Shown here piece by piece: positions 53,787 to 62,512 of a stretch of DNA of 64,000 nucleotides. Both the position numbers and the translations under genes were made by a program. Location: NCBI RefSeq assembly GCF_003074055.1, contig NZ_CP029043.1, positions 5,262,501 to 5,326,500 on the forward strand. Direction: 5' to 3'. Numbering within the stretch: position 1 is the stretch's first letter; every line of letters begins with the position of its first letter. This DNA comes from Streptomyces nigra (GTDB lineage Bacteria; Actinomycetota; Actinomycetes; Streptomycetales; Streptomycetaceae). The notes below the pieces were generated by a model. The model made no database searches and had not been told where the DNA came from. It worked only from the letters and a program-made list of their open reading frames with translations.

Positions 53787-54713
53787 GTGCTGGGTCCCGT
53801 GATTCTCGCCGCGTCGCGCAGCGACCGGATGCGACGCCTGATCTCGGCGGCCCCGGTGACGAAGCAGGTCGTCGACCGGTTCATCCCCGGCGAGACCGTC
53901 GACGAGATCGTGCCGATCGTCCTGGAGCTCACCGGCAAGGGCCTGGAGCTGACCATGGACGTCGTCGGCGAGGACATCACCCGCCCCGAGCAGGCCGCCG
54001 CCGCCCGCGACGCCTATCTGCACCTCATCGACCGCATCAAGGACCTGGAGCTCGGCGAGCGCGTCGAGATGTCCGTGAAGCTGTCCATGTTCGGCCAGGC
54101 GCTGGAGGGAGGCCACGAGCTGGCCCTCGCCAACGTCCGCCCCGTCGTCGAGGCCGCCGCCGCCATCGGTACGACGGTCACCCTGGACGCCGAGGACCAC
54201 ACCACCCTCGACTCGATGTTCGCCATCCACGAAGAGCTGCGGAAGGACTTCCCGCAGACCGGCTGCGTCATCCAGGCCTATCTGTTCCGCACCGAGGACG
54301 ACGCCCGCCGCCTCGCCGCGACCGGCAGCCGGGTCCGCCTGGTCAAGGGCGCCTACAAGGAGCCCGCCGAGGTCGCCCTCCAGCGCAAGCAGGACATCGA
54401 CAAGGCGTACGTCCGGATCCTGCGGATCCTGATGGAGGGCACCGGGTACCCGATGATCGGCTCCCACGACCCGCGACTGATCTCCATCGGACAGGAGCTC
54501 GCCCGCCGCGCGGGGCGCAAACTGGACGAGTACGAGTTCCAGATGCTGTACGGCATCCGCAGTGACGAGCACCTGCGGCTGGCCGCCGAGGGCCACCGCA
54601 TGCGCGTCTACACGGCCTACGGCACCGACTGGTACGGCTACTTCATGCGGCGGCTCGCGGAGAAGCCCGCCAACCTGCGGTTCTTCGTCCGCTCCATGGT
54701 CAGCAAGGGCTGA
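53787..54713 (+). CDS. Proline dehydrogenase
   Basis: The 308-aa FAD enzyme oxidises proline to P5C. Features of the PRODH barrel are VEMSVKLSMFGQAL near residue 91, GCVIQAYLFRTEDDARRLA near residue 160, VRLVKGAYKEP, and the C-terminal GIRSDEHLRLAAEGHRMRVY. It is the short monofunctional form. GTG 53787 follows GTGGAGGTGCCCC. It precedes P5C dehydrogenase by 78 nt; with it, proline is converted to glutamate. Confidence 0.94.
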   Translation: MLGPVILAASRSDRMRRLISAAPVTKQVVDRFIPGETVDEIVPIVLELTGKGLELTMDVVGEDITRPEQAAAARDAYLHLIDRIKDLELGERVEMSVKLSMFGQALEGGHELALANVRPVVEAAAAIGTTVTLDAEDHTTLDSMFAIHEELRKDFPQTGCVIQAYLFRTEDDARRLAATGSRVRLVKGAYKEPAEVALQRKQDIDKAYVRILRILMEGTGYPMIGSHDPRLISIGQELARRAGRKLDEYEFQMLYGIRSDEHLRLAAEGHRMRVYTAYGTDWYGYFMRRLAEKPANLRFFVRSMVSKG

Positions 54714-54791
54714 GCCACCGCACCGCGGCCCCACCCCCCGGCCCCTGCACAACGGCTCGATACACACGCTCAGTAAGGAGTTACGGAACCC

Positions 54792-56423
54792 ATGGACGCT
54801 GTGACCCAGGTCCCCACCCCCGTCAACGAGCCGGTGCACGGCTACGCTCCCGGCTCGCCCGAGCGCGCTCGGCTGGAGGCCAAGCTCAAGGAGCTGGCCG
54901 AGAACCCCATCGACCTGCCGATGACCATCGGCGGTGAGAAGCGGATGGGCGGCGGCGACCGGATCGACGTCGTGCAGCCGCACAACCACAAGGCCCGCCT
55001 CGGCACCTTCGGCACCGCCACCCAGCAGGACGCCCAGGACGCCATCGACGCGGCCCTCGCCGCCGCGCCGGCCTGGCGTGCCATGTCCTTCGACGACCGC
55101 GCCGCGATCATCCTGCGCGCCGCCGAGCTGCTGGCCGGCCCCTGGCGCGAGACGCTGGCCGCCTCCACGATGCTCGGCCAGTCCAAGACCGCCCAGCAGG
55201 CCGAGATCGACACCCCGTGCGAGCTCGTCGACTTCTGGCGCTTCAACGTCAAGTACGCCCGCGACCTGCTTGCCGAGCAGCCCCCGGCGAACTCCCCGGG
55301 CGTGTGGAACCGCCTCGACCACCGCCCGCTGGAGGGCTTCGTCTACGCGATCACGCCGTTCAACTTCACGGCCATCGCGGGCAACCTGCCGACCGCGCCC
55401 GCCCTCATGGGCAACGTCGTCGTCTGGAAGCCGTCCCCGACGCAGACCCACGCCGCCGTGCTGCTCATGCAGCTCCTGGAGGAGGCCGGGCTGCCCAAGG
55501 GCGTCATCAACCTCGTCACCGGCGACGGCATCGAGGTCTCCAAGGTGGCGCTGGAGCACCGCGACCTCGCGGGCATCCACTTCACCGGCTCGACCAGGAC
55601 CTTCCAGTACCTGTGGAAGACGGTCGGCAACAACATCGAGAAGTACCGCTCGTACCCCCGGATCGTCGGCGAGACCGGGGGCAAGGACTTCGTCGTCGCG
55701 CACCCCAGCGCCGATCGCGCCGTCCGGAAGACCGCCCTGACCCGCGGTGCCTTCGAGTACCAGGGCCAGAAGTGCTCGGCGACCTCCCGGGCGTACATCC
55801 CGGCGTCGATCTGGAACTCCGGCTTCAAGGAGGAGTTCGCGGCCGAGGTCGACTACCTGACCATGGGTGACGTCACCGACCTGTCGAACTTCATCGGCGC
55901 CGTCATCGACGAGCGCGCCTTCGCCAAGAACAAGGCCGCCATCGACCGCGCCCAGGCCGACCCGTCCTGCACGATCGTCGCGGGCGGCTCCTACGACGAC
56001 TCGGTCGGCTACTTCGTGCGTCCGACCGTCATCGAGTGCAGCGACCCGGAGAACGAGGTCTTCACGACCGAGTACTTCGGCCCCATCCTCGCCGTGCACG
56101 TCTACGAGGACGACACGTACGACGAGATGCTGACCCAGATGGAGTCGGTGTCCGCGTACGCGCTGACCGGCTCGGTCATCTCGACCGACCGCGCGGCGAC
56201 CGCGTGCACCATGGAGAAGCTGCGCTACGCGGCCGGCAACTTCTACATCAACGACAAGTCGACCGGCGCCGTCGTCGGCCAGCAGCCCTTCGGCGGCGGC
56301 CGTGCCTCCGGCACCAACGACAAGGCCGGCGCCCCGCAGAACCTGATGCGCTGGACGCTGACCCGCGCCATCAAGGAGACGCTGGTCCCGCCGACCGACT
56401 ACGCGTACCCGCACATGGGCTGA
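54792..56423 (+). CDS. pruA: L-glutamate gamma-semialdehyde (P5C) dehydrogenase
   Basis: The 543-aa aldehyde dehydrogenase oxidises glutamate semialdehyde to glutamate. The catalytic Cys is in YQGQKCSATSRAYIPA near residue 325 and the catalytic Glu in GETGGKDFVVAHP near residue 293. ITPFNFTAIAGNLPTAPALM and FGGGRASGTNDKAGAPQN are P5CDH family signatures. AAGGAG lies upstream of the ATG. A terminator follows at 56443-56470. Confidence 0.95.
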   Translation: MDAVTQVPTPVNEPVHGYAPGSPERARLEAKLKELAENPIDLPMTIGGEKRMGGGDRIDVVQPHNHKARLGTFGTATQQDAQDAIDAALAAAPAWRAMSFDDRAAIILRAAELLAGPWRETLAASTMLGQSKTAQQAEIDTPCELVDFWRFNVKYARDLLAEQPPANSPGVWNRLDHRPLEGFVYAITPFNFTAIAGNLPTAPALMGNVVVWKPSPTQTHAAVLLMQLLEEAGLPKGVINLVTGDGIEVSKVALEHRDLAGIHFTGSTRTFQYLWKTVGNNIEKYRSYPRIVGETGGKDFVVAHPSADRAVRKTALTRGAFEYQGQKCSATSRAYIPASIWNSGFKEEFAAEVDYLTMGDVTDLSNFIGAVIDERAFAKNKAAIDRAQADPSCTIVAGGSYDDSVGYFVRPTVIECSDPENEVFTTEYFGPILAVHVYEDDTYDEMLTQMESVSAYALTGSVISTDRAATACTMEKLRYAAGNFYINDKSTGAVVGQQPFGGGRASGTNDKAGAPQNLMRWTLTRAIKETLVPPTDYAYPHMG

Positions 56424-56442
56424 CCCAGCCGTCGTGCGTGAC

Positions 56443-56470
56443 AGGGGCCGGGCGCTCGCGCCCGGCCCCT
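56443..56470 (+). terminator. Terminator after pruA
   Basis: AGGGGCCGGGCGC pairs with GCGCCCGGCCCCT, a perfect 13-bp stem with the loop TC, 19 nt after the pruA stop. It lies between pruA and the convergent DUF5988 gene (stop at 56491) and may serve both. Confidence 0.85.
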
Positions 56471-56490
56471 CGCGCTTCTCCGTAAGCCCG

Positions 56491-56697
56491 CTACCCGGGC
56501 ATCTCCGTGCGTTCCCACCACTCGTACACCGGCAGTTCCCCCTGCGGTGTCCCGGTGCGGCGGGAGGTCGGCCGGAAGTGCTCGTAGCCGTTGCGCAGCT
56601 CGATCTTCACGTCCGGGCCGGGGGACGGGGCCGGGACGATGCGCTCGGGCAGATCGTCCGGGCCGCCTTCCAGGAACACCTTCGCCGTGTCGTTCAT
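56491..56697 (-). CDS. DUF5988-like small protein
   Basis: The 68-aa protein reads MNDTAKVFLEGGPDDLPERI, then VKIELRNGYEHFRPT and ends PVYEWWERTEMPG. The pattern VFLEGGPDDLPERI and the NGYEHF segment fit DUF5988, a small family I recall from Streptomyces, often near secondary metabolism genes. It is divergent from the AAC(2')-like gene with 107 nt between starts. Function unknown. Confidence 0.75.
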   Translation of the reverse strand: MNDTAKVFLEGGPDDLPERIVPAPSPGPDVKIELRNGYEHFRPTSRRTGTPQGELPVYEWWERTEMPG

Positions 56698-56804
56698 GCA
56701 CCCAGCGTTCCCCCGGGCGCGGCGGTGCCTCCCGGGCCGTGCGGAGGATCAGCCGACTGGCTGACGCCCGACCCCGCCCCGGCGGCGGCCGGGACACTGG
56801 GCGT

Positions 56805-57362
56805 ATGACGTCCGCCGCAGCCGCCGGTGCCGCGCGCACCGCCCACACCGCCGATCTGACCGCCGCCGAACTCCACGCCGTGCGCGCATTGTTGGAGGAG
56901 GCCTTCGACGGCGATCTCGCCGACGAGGACTGGGAGCACGCGCTCGGCGGTGTCCACGCCCTCGTCCACGACGAGGCCGGGCGGCTCGCCGGGCACGGCT
57001 CGGTCGTGATGCGCCGGGTCCGGCACCGGGACCGCTGGCTGCGGGTCGGCTACATCGAGGCCGTCGCCGTCCGGGCCGACCGGCGCCGCCGCGGACTCGG
57101 CGGGCGCATCATGGCGGAGCTGGAGCGGATCGTCGACCGGGCGTACGACGCGGGGATGCTCTCCGCCGGCGACGAGGGCGCCGCGCTGTACGCCGCGCGC
57201 GGCTGGCGGGTGTGGCCCGGGCGGATCTGCGCGCTCGGCGTGGAGGGGGTCGTACGGCTGCCCGACGAGGAGGGGAGCACCTTCGTGCGGCCCGCGCTCG
57301 CCGGTCCGCTGGACCCCGCGTTCGAGCTGGTCTTCGACTGGCGGGACGGGGATGTGCTCTGA
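56805..57362 (+). CDS. Aminoglycoside 2'-N-acetyltransferase-like GNAT (AAC(2')-I type)
   Basis: The 185-aa GNAT closely resembles AAC(2')-I enzymes as I recall mycobacterial AAC(2')-Ic. It has TAHTADLTAAE near the N-terminus, DWEHALGGVHALV near residue 45, GYIEAVAVRADRRRRGLGG (acetyl-CoA loop) near residue 84, LYAARGWRVWPG and a C-terminal FDWRDGDVL. These enzymes acetylate the 2'-amine of aminoglycosides. The A-loop R/Q-x-x-G-x-G is RRRRGLGG. The natural role may be housekeeping. Substrate testing is needed to call resistance. Confidence 0.75.
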   Translation: MTSAAAAGAARTAHTADLTAAELHAVRALLEEAFDGDLADEDWEHALGGVHALVHDEAGRLAGHGSVVMRRVRHRDRWLRVGYIEAVAVRADRRRRGLGGRIMAELERIVDRAYDAGMLSAGDEGAALYAARGWRVWPGRICALGVEGVVRLPDEEGSTFVRPALAGPLDPAFELVFDWRDGDVL

Positions 57363-57620
57363 GGGGCGGACGGGAAAAGCACAGGTCAGACCGGTGTGAC
57401 CGAGGGTGCCGTCTCAGATAGTAGGAAGTCCGAGTAATTGTGGAGACAGACGCGTCCCGCTCCCTTAGCTTTGTAGGAGCCGAACGTCTCGCTCGATCAA
57501 GCGAATGGCGGTCGTGAGCCGGGCCCCGTGCAGGCAACCCCTGCGGCACCGCTCCCCGCCCCTTCCGGCGTCTCGTAACCCTCCCCGCACTCCCGTGCTT
57601 GCCGAAGGAGTCGATTTCCC

Positions 57621-57761
57621 ATGGCCGAGACGACCGCCCGCCGTCGAGTCCGTCATCTCTCCCGCACCAGCGACAACGACCGCAAGAACGCGGCCGCTGC
57701 CCTCCAGCGCGCCCTCGACCGCCGGGACAACGGCGGCGCGACCGGCCACCAGGCCGCGTAG
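57621..57761 (+). CDS. Small 46-aa basic protein upstream of leuB
   Basis: The ORF starts MAETTARRRVRHLSRTSDND and ends LDRRDNGGATGHQAA, rich in Arg and Ala. AAGGAG is 9 nt before the ATG. It has typical Streptomyces third-position GC and lies 79 nt upstream of leuB, possibly in the same transcript. It is too short for common ORF thresholds. I do not recognise a family; a translated regulatory ORF is possible but it has no run of Leu codons. Confidence 0.5.
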   Translation: MAETTARRRVRHLSRTSDNDRKNAAAALQRALDRRDNGGATGHQAA

Positions 57762-57840
57762 GGAACCTCGTCGCCGACACACGCTGTCCGTATGGCGGAC
57801 GGCGTGTGTCATCCCATGGGACGAGCAGTAGGGTGCCGAC

Positions 57841-58884
57841 ATGTCTCGCAGCATCGATCTCGCAGTGATCCCCGGTGACGGCATCGGCCAGGAGGTCGTG
57901 GCCGAAGGTCTGAAGGTCCTCTCCGCCGTCCTCCCGCAGGATGTGAAGCTGGAGACCAAGGAGTACGACTTCGGCGCCCGGCGCTACCACGCCACGGGGG
58001 AGACCCTCACCGACGCCGACCTCGACGCCCTCAAGGGCCACGACGCCATCCTGCTCGGCGCGATCGGCGACCCGTCGGTCCCCTCCGGCGTCCTGGAGCG
58101 CGGCTTCCTGCTGAAGCTCCGGTTCGCCTTCGACCACCACGTCAACCTGCGTCCCTCGAAGCTCCTGCCGGGTGTGGCCACCCCGCTCGCCGGCGAGCCG
58201 AGCATCGACTTCGTCGTGGTCCGCGAGGGCACCGAGGGCCCGTACACCGGCAACGGCGGCACGATCCGCAAGGGCACCCCGCACGAGGTCGCCACCGAGG
58301 TCTCCGTCAACACGGCCTTCGGTGTCGAGCGCGTCGTCCGCGACGCTTTCGCCCGCGCCCAGGCCCGCCCGCGCAAGAAGCTCGCCCTGATCCACAAGAA
58401 CAACGTGCTGACCTTCGCCGGTCATCTGTGGACGGACGTCTTCAACCGGGTGGCCGAGGAGTTCCCCGAGGTCACCACCGAGTACATGCACGTCGACGCG
58501 GCCACCATCTACCTGGTGACCCAGCCCGAGCGGTTCGACGTCATCGTCACCGACAACCTCTTCGGCGACATCGTCACCGACCTCGCCGCGGCCGTCTCCG
58601 GCGGCATCGGCGTCGCCGCCAGCGGGAACATCAACCCGTCCGGCGAGTTCCCGTCCATGTTCGAGCCGGTGCACGGCTCCGCCCCGGACATCGCGGGCCA
58701 GGGCAAGGCCGACCCCACCGCCACGGTCCTGTCCGTCGCCCTGCTCCTGCGCCACCTCGGCTACGAGGCCGAGGCCGCCCGGATCGACGAGGCGGTCTCC
58801 GCCGACCTGGCCGACCGCACCGGCAGGCCCGCGCGCAGCACGTCGGAGATCGGCGACGCGCTCTCCGTACGAGTAGCCGGCTGA
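57841..58884 (+). CDS. leuB: 3-isopropylmalate dehydrogenase
   Basis: The 347-aa enzyme oxidises 3-isopropylmalate in leucine synthesis. It shows [16 protein letters not shown] near residue 10, the substrate-binding [18 protein letters not shown] near residue 121, [13 protein letters not shown] near residue 182, the metal-binding [20 protein letters not shown] and [18 protein letters not shown]. It is monocistronic apart from the possible 46-aa ORF, with a terminator at 58906-58937. Confidence 0.94.
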   Translation: MSRSIDLAVIPGDGIGQEVVAEGLKVLSAVLPQDVKLETKEYDFGARRYHATGETLTDADLDALKGHDAILLGAIGDPSVPSGVLERGFLLKLRFAFDHHVNLRPSKLLPGVATPLAGEPSIDFVVVREGTEGPYTGNGGTIRKGTPHEVATEVSVNTAFGVERVVRDAFARAQARPRKKLALIHKNNVLTFAGHLWTDVFNRVAEEFPEVTTEYMHVDAATIYLVTQPERFDVIVTDNLFGDIVTDLAAAVSGGIGVAASGNINPSGEFPSMFEPVHGSAPDIAGQGKADPTATVLSVALLLRHLGYEAEAARIDEAVSADLADRTGRPARSTSEIGDALSVRVAG

Positions 58885-58905
58885 CCCGCGCCGCTCGCAC
58901 CCCTC

Positions 58906-58937
58906 GAAGCCGCCGGGTCATCCCACCCGGCGGCTTC
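58906..58937 (+). terminator. Terminator after leuB
   Basis: GAAGCCGCCGGGT pairs perfectly with ACCCGGCGGCTTC (13 bp, loop CATCCC), 22 nt after the leuB stop. Confidence 0.88.
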
Positions 58938-59148
58938 CGCATGTCCGCCGCCGGGTGACACCATCGACCCCTGGGTCGCACTCCACGCCGAACGCACCGA
59001 ACAGGCCGATTTCGTCCACGCCCCGCTCTTGCGATAATCGAACAAGGAGCCGCGGAATGAGGGAATGCTCGGACGTCCTAGCACTGGCCACGGGCAGTAC
59101 AGGCGTGAGCGCGGCCCGTCACACACAACCGGTGAAGGACAACCACTC

Positions 59149-60237
59149 ATGACGACGCCCACGATCGAGCTCAAGCCCTCCGCCAGCCCGCTCTCCTCCG
59201 CGGAGCGCGACGCGATCCTGGCCGACCCGGGGTTCGGCCGCCACTTCACCGACCACATGGTGACGATCAAGTGGACCGAGGGCCGCGGCTGGCACGACGG
59301 CCAGCTCGTGCCGTACGCGCCGCTCTCCCTCGACCCGGCCACCATGGTCCTGCACTACGCGCAGGAGATCTTCGAGGGCCTCAAGGCGTACCGCCGGCCC
59401 GACGGGACCGTCGCCACCTTCCGCCCCGAGAAGAACGCCCTCCGCTTCCAGCGCTCGGCCCGCCGGCTCGGCATGCCCGAGCTGCCGGTCGAGACGTTCA
59501 TCGAGGCCTGTGACGCGCTGGTGAAGCAGGACCAGGCGTGGGTCCCCGCGCACGGCGGCGAGGAGTCCCTGTACCTGCGGCCGTTCATGTTCGCGACCGA
59601 GGTCGGGCTGGGCGTCCGGCCCGCCGGCGAGTACCTGTTCATCGTCATCGCCTCCCCGGCCGGCGCCTACTTCCCGGGCGGCGTCAAGCCGGTGTCGATC
59701 TGGGTCTCCGAGGACCACGTCCGCGCGGTGCCCGGCGGCATGGGCGACGCAAAGACCGGCGGCAACTACGCCGCCTCCCTGCTGGCCCAGGCCGAGGCGG
59801 CCGCCGAGGGCTGCGCCCAGGTCTGCTACCTCGACGCGGTCGAGCGCAAGTGGGTCGAGGAACTCGGCGGCATGAACCTGTACTTCGTGTACGGCGACCG
59901 GATCGTCACCCCGTCCCTCACCGGCTCCATCCTGGAGGGCGTCACCCGTGACTCGCTGCTGCAGGTCGCCCGTGACCTCGGCTACACGGCCGAGGAGGGC
60001 CGCGTCTCCGTCGACCAGTGGCAGCGCGACGCGGAGAACGGCACCCTCACCGAGGTCTTCGCCTGCGGCACCGCGGCGGTCATCACTCCGGTCGGCACCG
60101 TCAAGCGCACCGGCGCCGAGTGGCAGCAGGGCGGCGGCGAGCCCGGCGAGGTCACGATGAGGCTGCGCCAGGCTCTCCTCGACATCCAGCGCGGCACGGC
60201 CGACGACAAGCACGGCTGGATGCACCCGCTGGGTTAG
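59149..60237 (+). CDS. ilvE: Branched-chain amino acid aminotransferase
   Basis: The 362-aa PLP enzyme carries out the last step of valine, leucine and isoleucine synthesis and the first of their breakdown. The PLP lysine is in [13 protein letters not shown] near residue 204. [19 protein letters not shown] and [20 protein letters not shown] are family blocks. GTGAAGGAC precedes the ATG. A -10-like GATAAT lies at 59033-59038 in the 264-nt leader; no leader peptide was found. The stop overlaps that of the convergent NCS1 permease by a few nt. Confidence 0.95.
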   Translation: MTTPTIELKPSASPLSSAERDAILADPGFGRHFTDHMVTIKWTEGRGWHDGQLVPYAPLSLDPATMVLHYAQEIFEGLKAYRRPDGTVATFRPEKNALRFQRSARRLGMPELPVETFIEACDALVKQDQAWVPAHGGEESLYLRPFMFATEVGLGVRPAGEYLFIVIASPAGAYFPGGVKPVSIWVSEDHVRAVPGGMGDAKTGGNYAASLLAQAEAAAEGCAQVCYLDAVERKWVEELGGMNLYFVYGDRIVTPSLTGSILEGVTRDSLLQVARDLGYTAEEGRVSVDQWQRDAENGTLTEVFACGTAAVITPVGTVKRTGAEWQQGGGEPGEVTMRLRQALLDIQRGTADDKHGWMHPLG

Positions 60238-61685
60238 TCGTCGGCAGGCACCTTCACGGCCGCCGTGGGCACGCTGTCCACGGCGGCCGCGGTGTTCGCG
60301 GGCGCGGCGGCGCCGGGGGTCAGCAGCAGATACGCCGCGCCCCCGACCAGCCCCGACAGCAGGAAGCTGCAGTCCACCCCGCCGGTCAGGCCCAGCAGCG
60401 GCCCCTCGTACGACGGCAGGGCGACCGCCAGGACGCCCACCACCGCGCCCAGCGTCCAGGACACCGTCGCCCGTATGTTCCAGCCGCCCCGGTACCAGTA
60501 GATCCCGCCCCGTGCCCGGCGGTTGAACACCTGGAGCGCCTCCGCGTCGTACACGCCCCCGCAGCGGGCGAAGCCGATGAGGGTGATGACCGCCCAGGGC
60601 GTGCCGATCGCCGTCAGCAGCAGCACGAACGACGTCATCGCGTCCTGGGTGCTGGAGGCGTAGTGCCCGGCGAAGACGCACACGGTGGCGACGACGGCGA
60701 CCGCGTACGTGGCCGTCGCGCGGGAGGCGCGCGGCAGGATCGCGTCCAGGTCCAGGCCCATCGAGTAGAGCATCAGGCCCGCGTTGCCGACCGATCCGGC
60801 CGAGGCGGCGAGCAGCAGCGGCAGCAGGTACCAGTCGGGGGAGGCGTCGACCAGCGGCCCCGCGTAGTCGAGGGCCGCGCGTGCCGCGTACGCCGTGAAG
60901 GTGCCGAAGAGCTGCGGCACCAGCAGGCCCAGGATCAGGCCGAGCCAGGTCGCGTGCAGCACCCGGCGCGCGGAGTGGCGGACGGGTGAGATGTAGCGGG
61001 TGTAGTCGCCGAGCAGGGTGATGAACGCGATCGGCCCGGACAGTCCGGCCGCGACCGCCGACAGCAGCCAGGTCGGCCAGAAGCCGCCCAGCAGATAGCC
61101 GCCGGCCTCCGGGAGCGCGCCGGTCGTGAAGTGCGGGGCGTAGGCGATCACGCCGAGGACCAGCAGGGCCGTCATGCCGATCGCGAGGACGCGGGACAGG
61201 GCGAGCAGCACGCGGTAGCCGTACACCGCGCCCGCGACGGTCGCGGCGGCCAGCAGCGCGTAGACCACGCCGTACGCGACGTCGTCGGCCGGCATGCCGG
61301 TCAGGCGGCCCAGTACGCCGACCATCACGTCGCCGCCGATCCACACGGTGAGCGCGGAGTATCCGAGAGCCAGCAGCAGGCCGACGACCGAGCCGACCAG
61401 GCGTCCGCGCACGCCGAACTGGGCGCCGGACGACGTCGACAGGTTGGTCGCCGTGCGCAGCGAGACCAGGGCCAGCGGGGCGGTGAGGACGGTGCCGGCC
61501 AGGGTGCCGAGCACGATCGAGCTGACGGAGGCCCACCAGCCGAGACCGAACGACGGCGGCAGCCAGCCGAAGACGATCACTCCCAGACAGAGATTCGACC
61601 CGAGCAGGATCGACACGAGGTCCTTCGGTCCACTGGTGCGTTCGTCCTCGGGGATGGTGTCGACCCCGCGCTGTTCCCTCGGCAT
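60234..61685 (-). CDS. NCS1-family nucleobase/ureide permease
   Basis: The 483-aa transporter has about 12 hydrophobic segments, including [20 protein letters not shown] near residue 28 and the NCS1-type helix with [17 protein letters not shown]. Members import cytosine, allantoin, hydantoins or purines with a cation. Being divergent from urease genes suggests a nitrogen-rich substrate whose breakdown releases urea (allantoin or similar); this is inference. Start ATG 61685 has GAGGGAGA upstream. It shares a sequence box with ureAB. Confidence 0.85.
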   Translation of the reverse strand: MPREQRGVDTIPEDERTSGPKDLVSILLGSNLCLGVIVFGWLPPSFGLGWWASVSSIVLGTLAGTVLTAPLALVSLRTATNLSTSSGAQFGVRGRLVGSVVGLLLALGYSALTVWIGGDVMVGVLGRLTGMPADDVAYGVVYALLAAATVAGAVYGYRVLLALSRVLAIGMTALLVLGVIAYAPHFTTGALPEAGGYLLGGFWPTWLLSAVAAGLSGPIAFITLLGDYTRYISPVRHSARRVLHATWLGLILGLLVPQLFGTFTAYAARAALDYAGPLVDASPDWYLLPLLLAASAGSVGNAGLMLYSMGLDLDAILPRASRATATYAVAVVATVCVFAGHYASSTQDAMTSFVLLLTAIGTPWAVITLIGFARCGGVYDAEALQVFNRRARGGIYWYRGGWNIRATVSWTLGAVVGVLAVALPSYEGPLLGLTGGVDCSFLLSGLVGGAAYLLLTPGAAAPANTAAAVDSVPTAAVKVPADD

Positions 61686-61701
61686 GGCTGATCTCCCTCG
61701 A

Positions 61702-61717
61702 TTAGAGTGCCGTTCAA
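61702..61717. promoter_or_regulatory. Shared box copy 1 (permease side)
   Basis: TTAGAGTGCCGTTCAA lies 17 nt upstream of the NCS1 permease start. It matches the copy at 61771-61786 in 13 of 16 positions (TTAGAGTG-N2-GTTC-N-A). Its spacing from the permease start suits an operator overlapping the promoter. Confidence 0.5.
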
Positions 61718-61770
61718 TCTGAGGTGCGATCGTCCTCGTCGTCAACCCTTGGAATGCTGGATTCTGACGT

Positions 61771-61786
61771 TTAGAGTGATGTTCTA
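61771..61786. promoter_or_regulatory. Shared box copy 2 (urease side)
   Basis: TTAGAGTGATGTTCTA, extended to TTAGA-N7-TCTAA, is a palindrome 31 nt upstream of the ureAB ATG. The two boxes are 69 nt apart. A single regulator bound to both could coordinate the divergent genes. Confidence 0.5.
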
Positions 61787-61816
61787 ACTTATGGCGGGCA
61801 AGGAGGAGGCCGCGGT

Positions 61817-62512
61817 ATGAGACTGACGCCCACGGAACGTGACCGGCTGCTGCTCTTCGGTGCCGCGGAACTGGCGCGGGCCCGCCGCGCGCGCGGGCTG
61901 CGGCTCAACGTCCCCGAGGCGACCGCGCTCATCGCGGACACGGTGTGCGAGGCCGCCCGCGACGGCCTCCGGCTCACCGAGGCGATCGGGCGGGCCCGCT
62001 CCGTGCTCGGCCCGGACGACGTCCTGCCCGGTGTCGCGGACGTCGTCACCGAGGTGCACGTCGAGGCCGTCTTCGACGACGGCTCCCGGCTCGCGGTCGT
62101 CTCCGACCCGATCGGCGGCGGCCTGGGCGAGCACGCCCCGGGCGCCCTGCTGCCCGGCCCCGAGCACGCCGAACCCGAGCCGGCCCTGCGGCTGACGGTC
62201 ACCAACACCGCCGCCGTGCCGGTCTCCGTCACCTCCCACTTCCACTTCTTCGAGGCCAACCCGCGCCTCGACTTCACCCGGGCCCAGGCGTACGGGATGC
62301 GGCTCGCCGTGCCCGCCGGGTCCTCCGTCCGGTTCGGGCCGGGGGAGAGCGCCGAGGTCGGGCTCGTCCCCATCGGCGGCGACCGCGTCGCCATCGGCTT
62401 CGCGGGCCTGGTCGACGGGCCGCTGGACGCGCCCGGCGCCCGCGAGGAGGCCCTGCGCCGGGCCGCCGCCTGCGGCTACCTGGGCACCGACGAGAAGGAG
62501 GCCGGCCGATGA
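61817..62512 (+). CDS. ureA: Urease gamma/beta fusion subunit
   Basis: The 231-aa protein fuses the gamma subunit (residues about 1-100: LTPTERDRLLLFGAAELARA, GVADVVTEVHVEAVFDDG) to the beta subunit (about 105-225: TNTAAVPVSVTSHFHFFEAN, NPRLDFTRAQAYGMRLAVPA). Urease hydrolyses urea to ammonia and carbamate. Fused gamma-beta subunits are known in some bacteria. AGGAGGAGG lies upstream. The stop overlaps ureC as ATGA. Confidence 0.88.
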   Translation: MRLTPTERDRLLLFGAAELARARRARGLRLNVPEATALIADTVCEAARDGLRLTEAIGRARSVLGPDDVLPGVADVVTEVHVEAVFDDGSRLAVVSDPIGGGLGEHAPGALLPGPEHAEPEPALRLTVTNTAAVPVSVTSHFHFFEANPRLDFTRAQAYGMRLAVPAGSSVRFGPGESAEVGLVPIGGDRVAIGFAGLVDGPLDAPGAREEALRRAAACGYLGTDEKEAGR

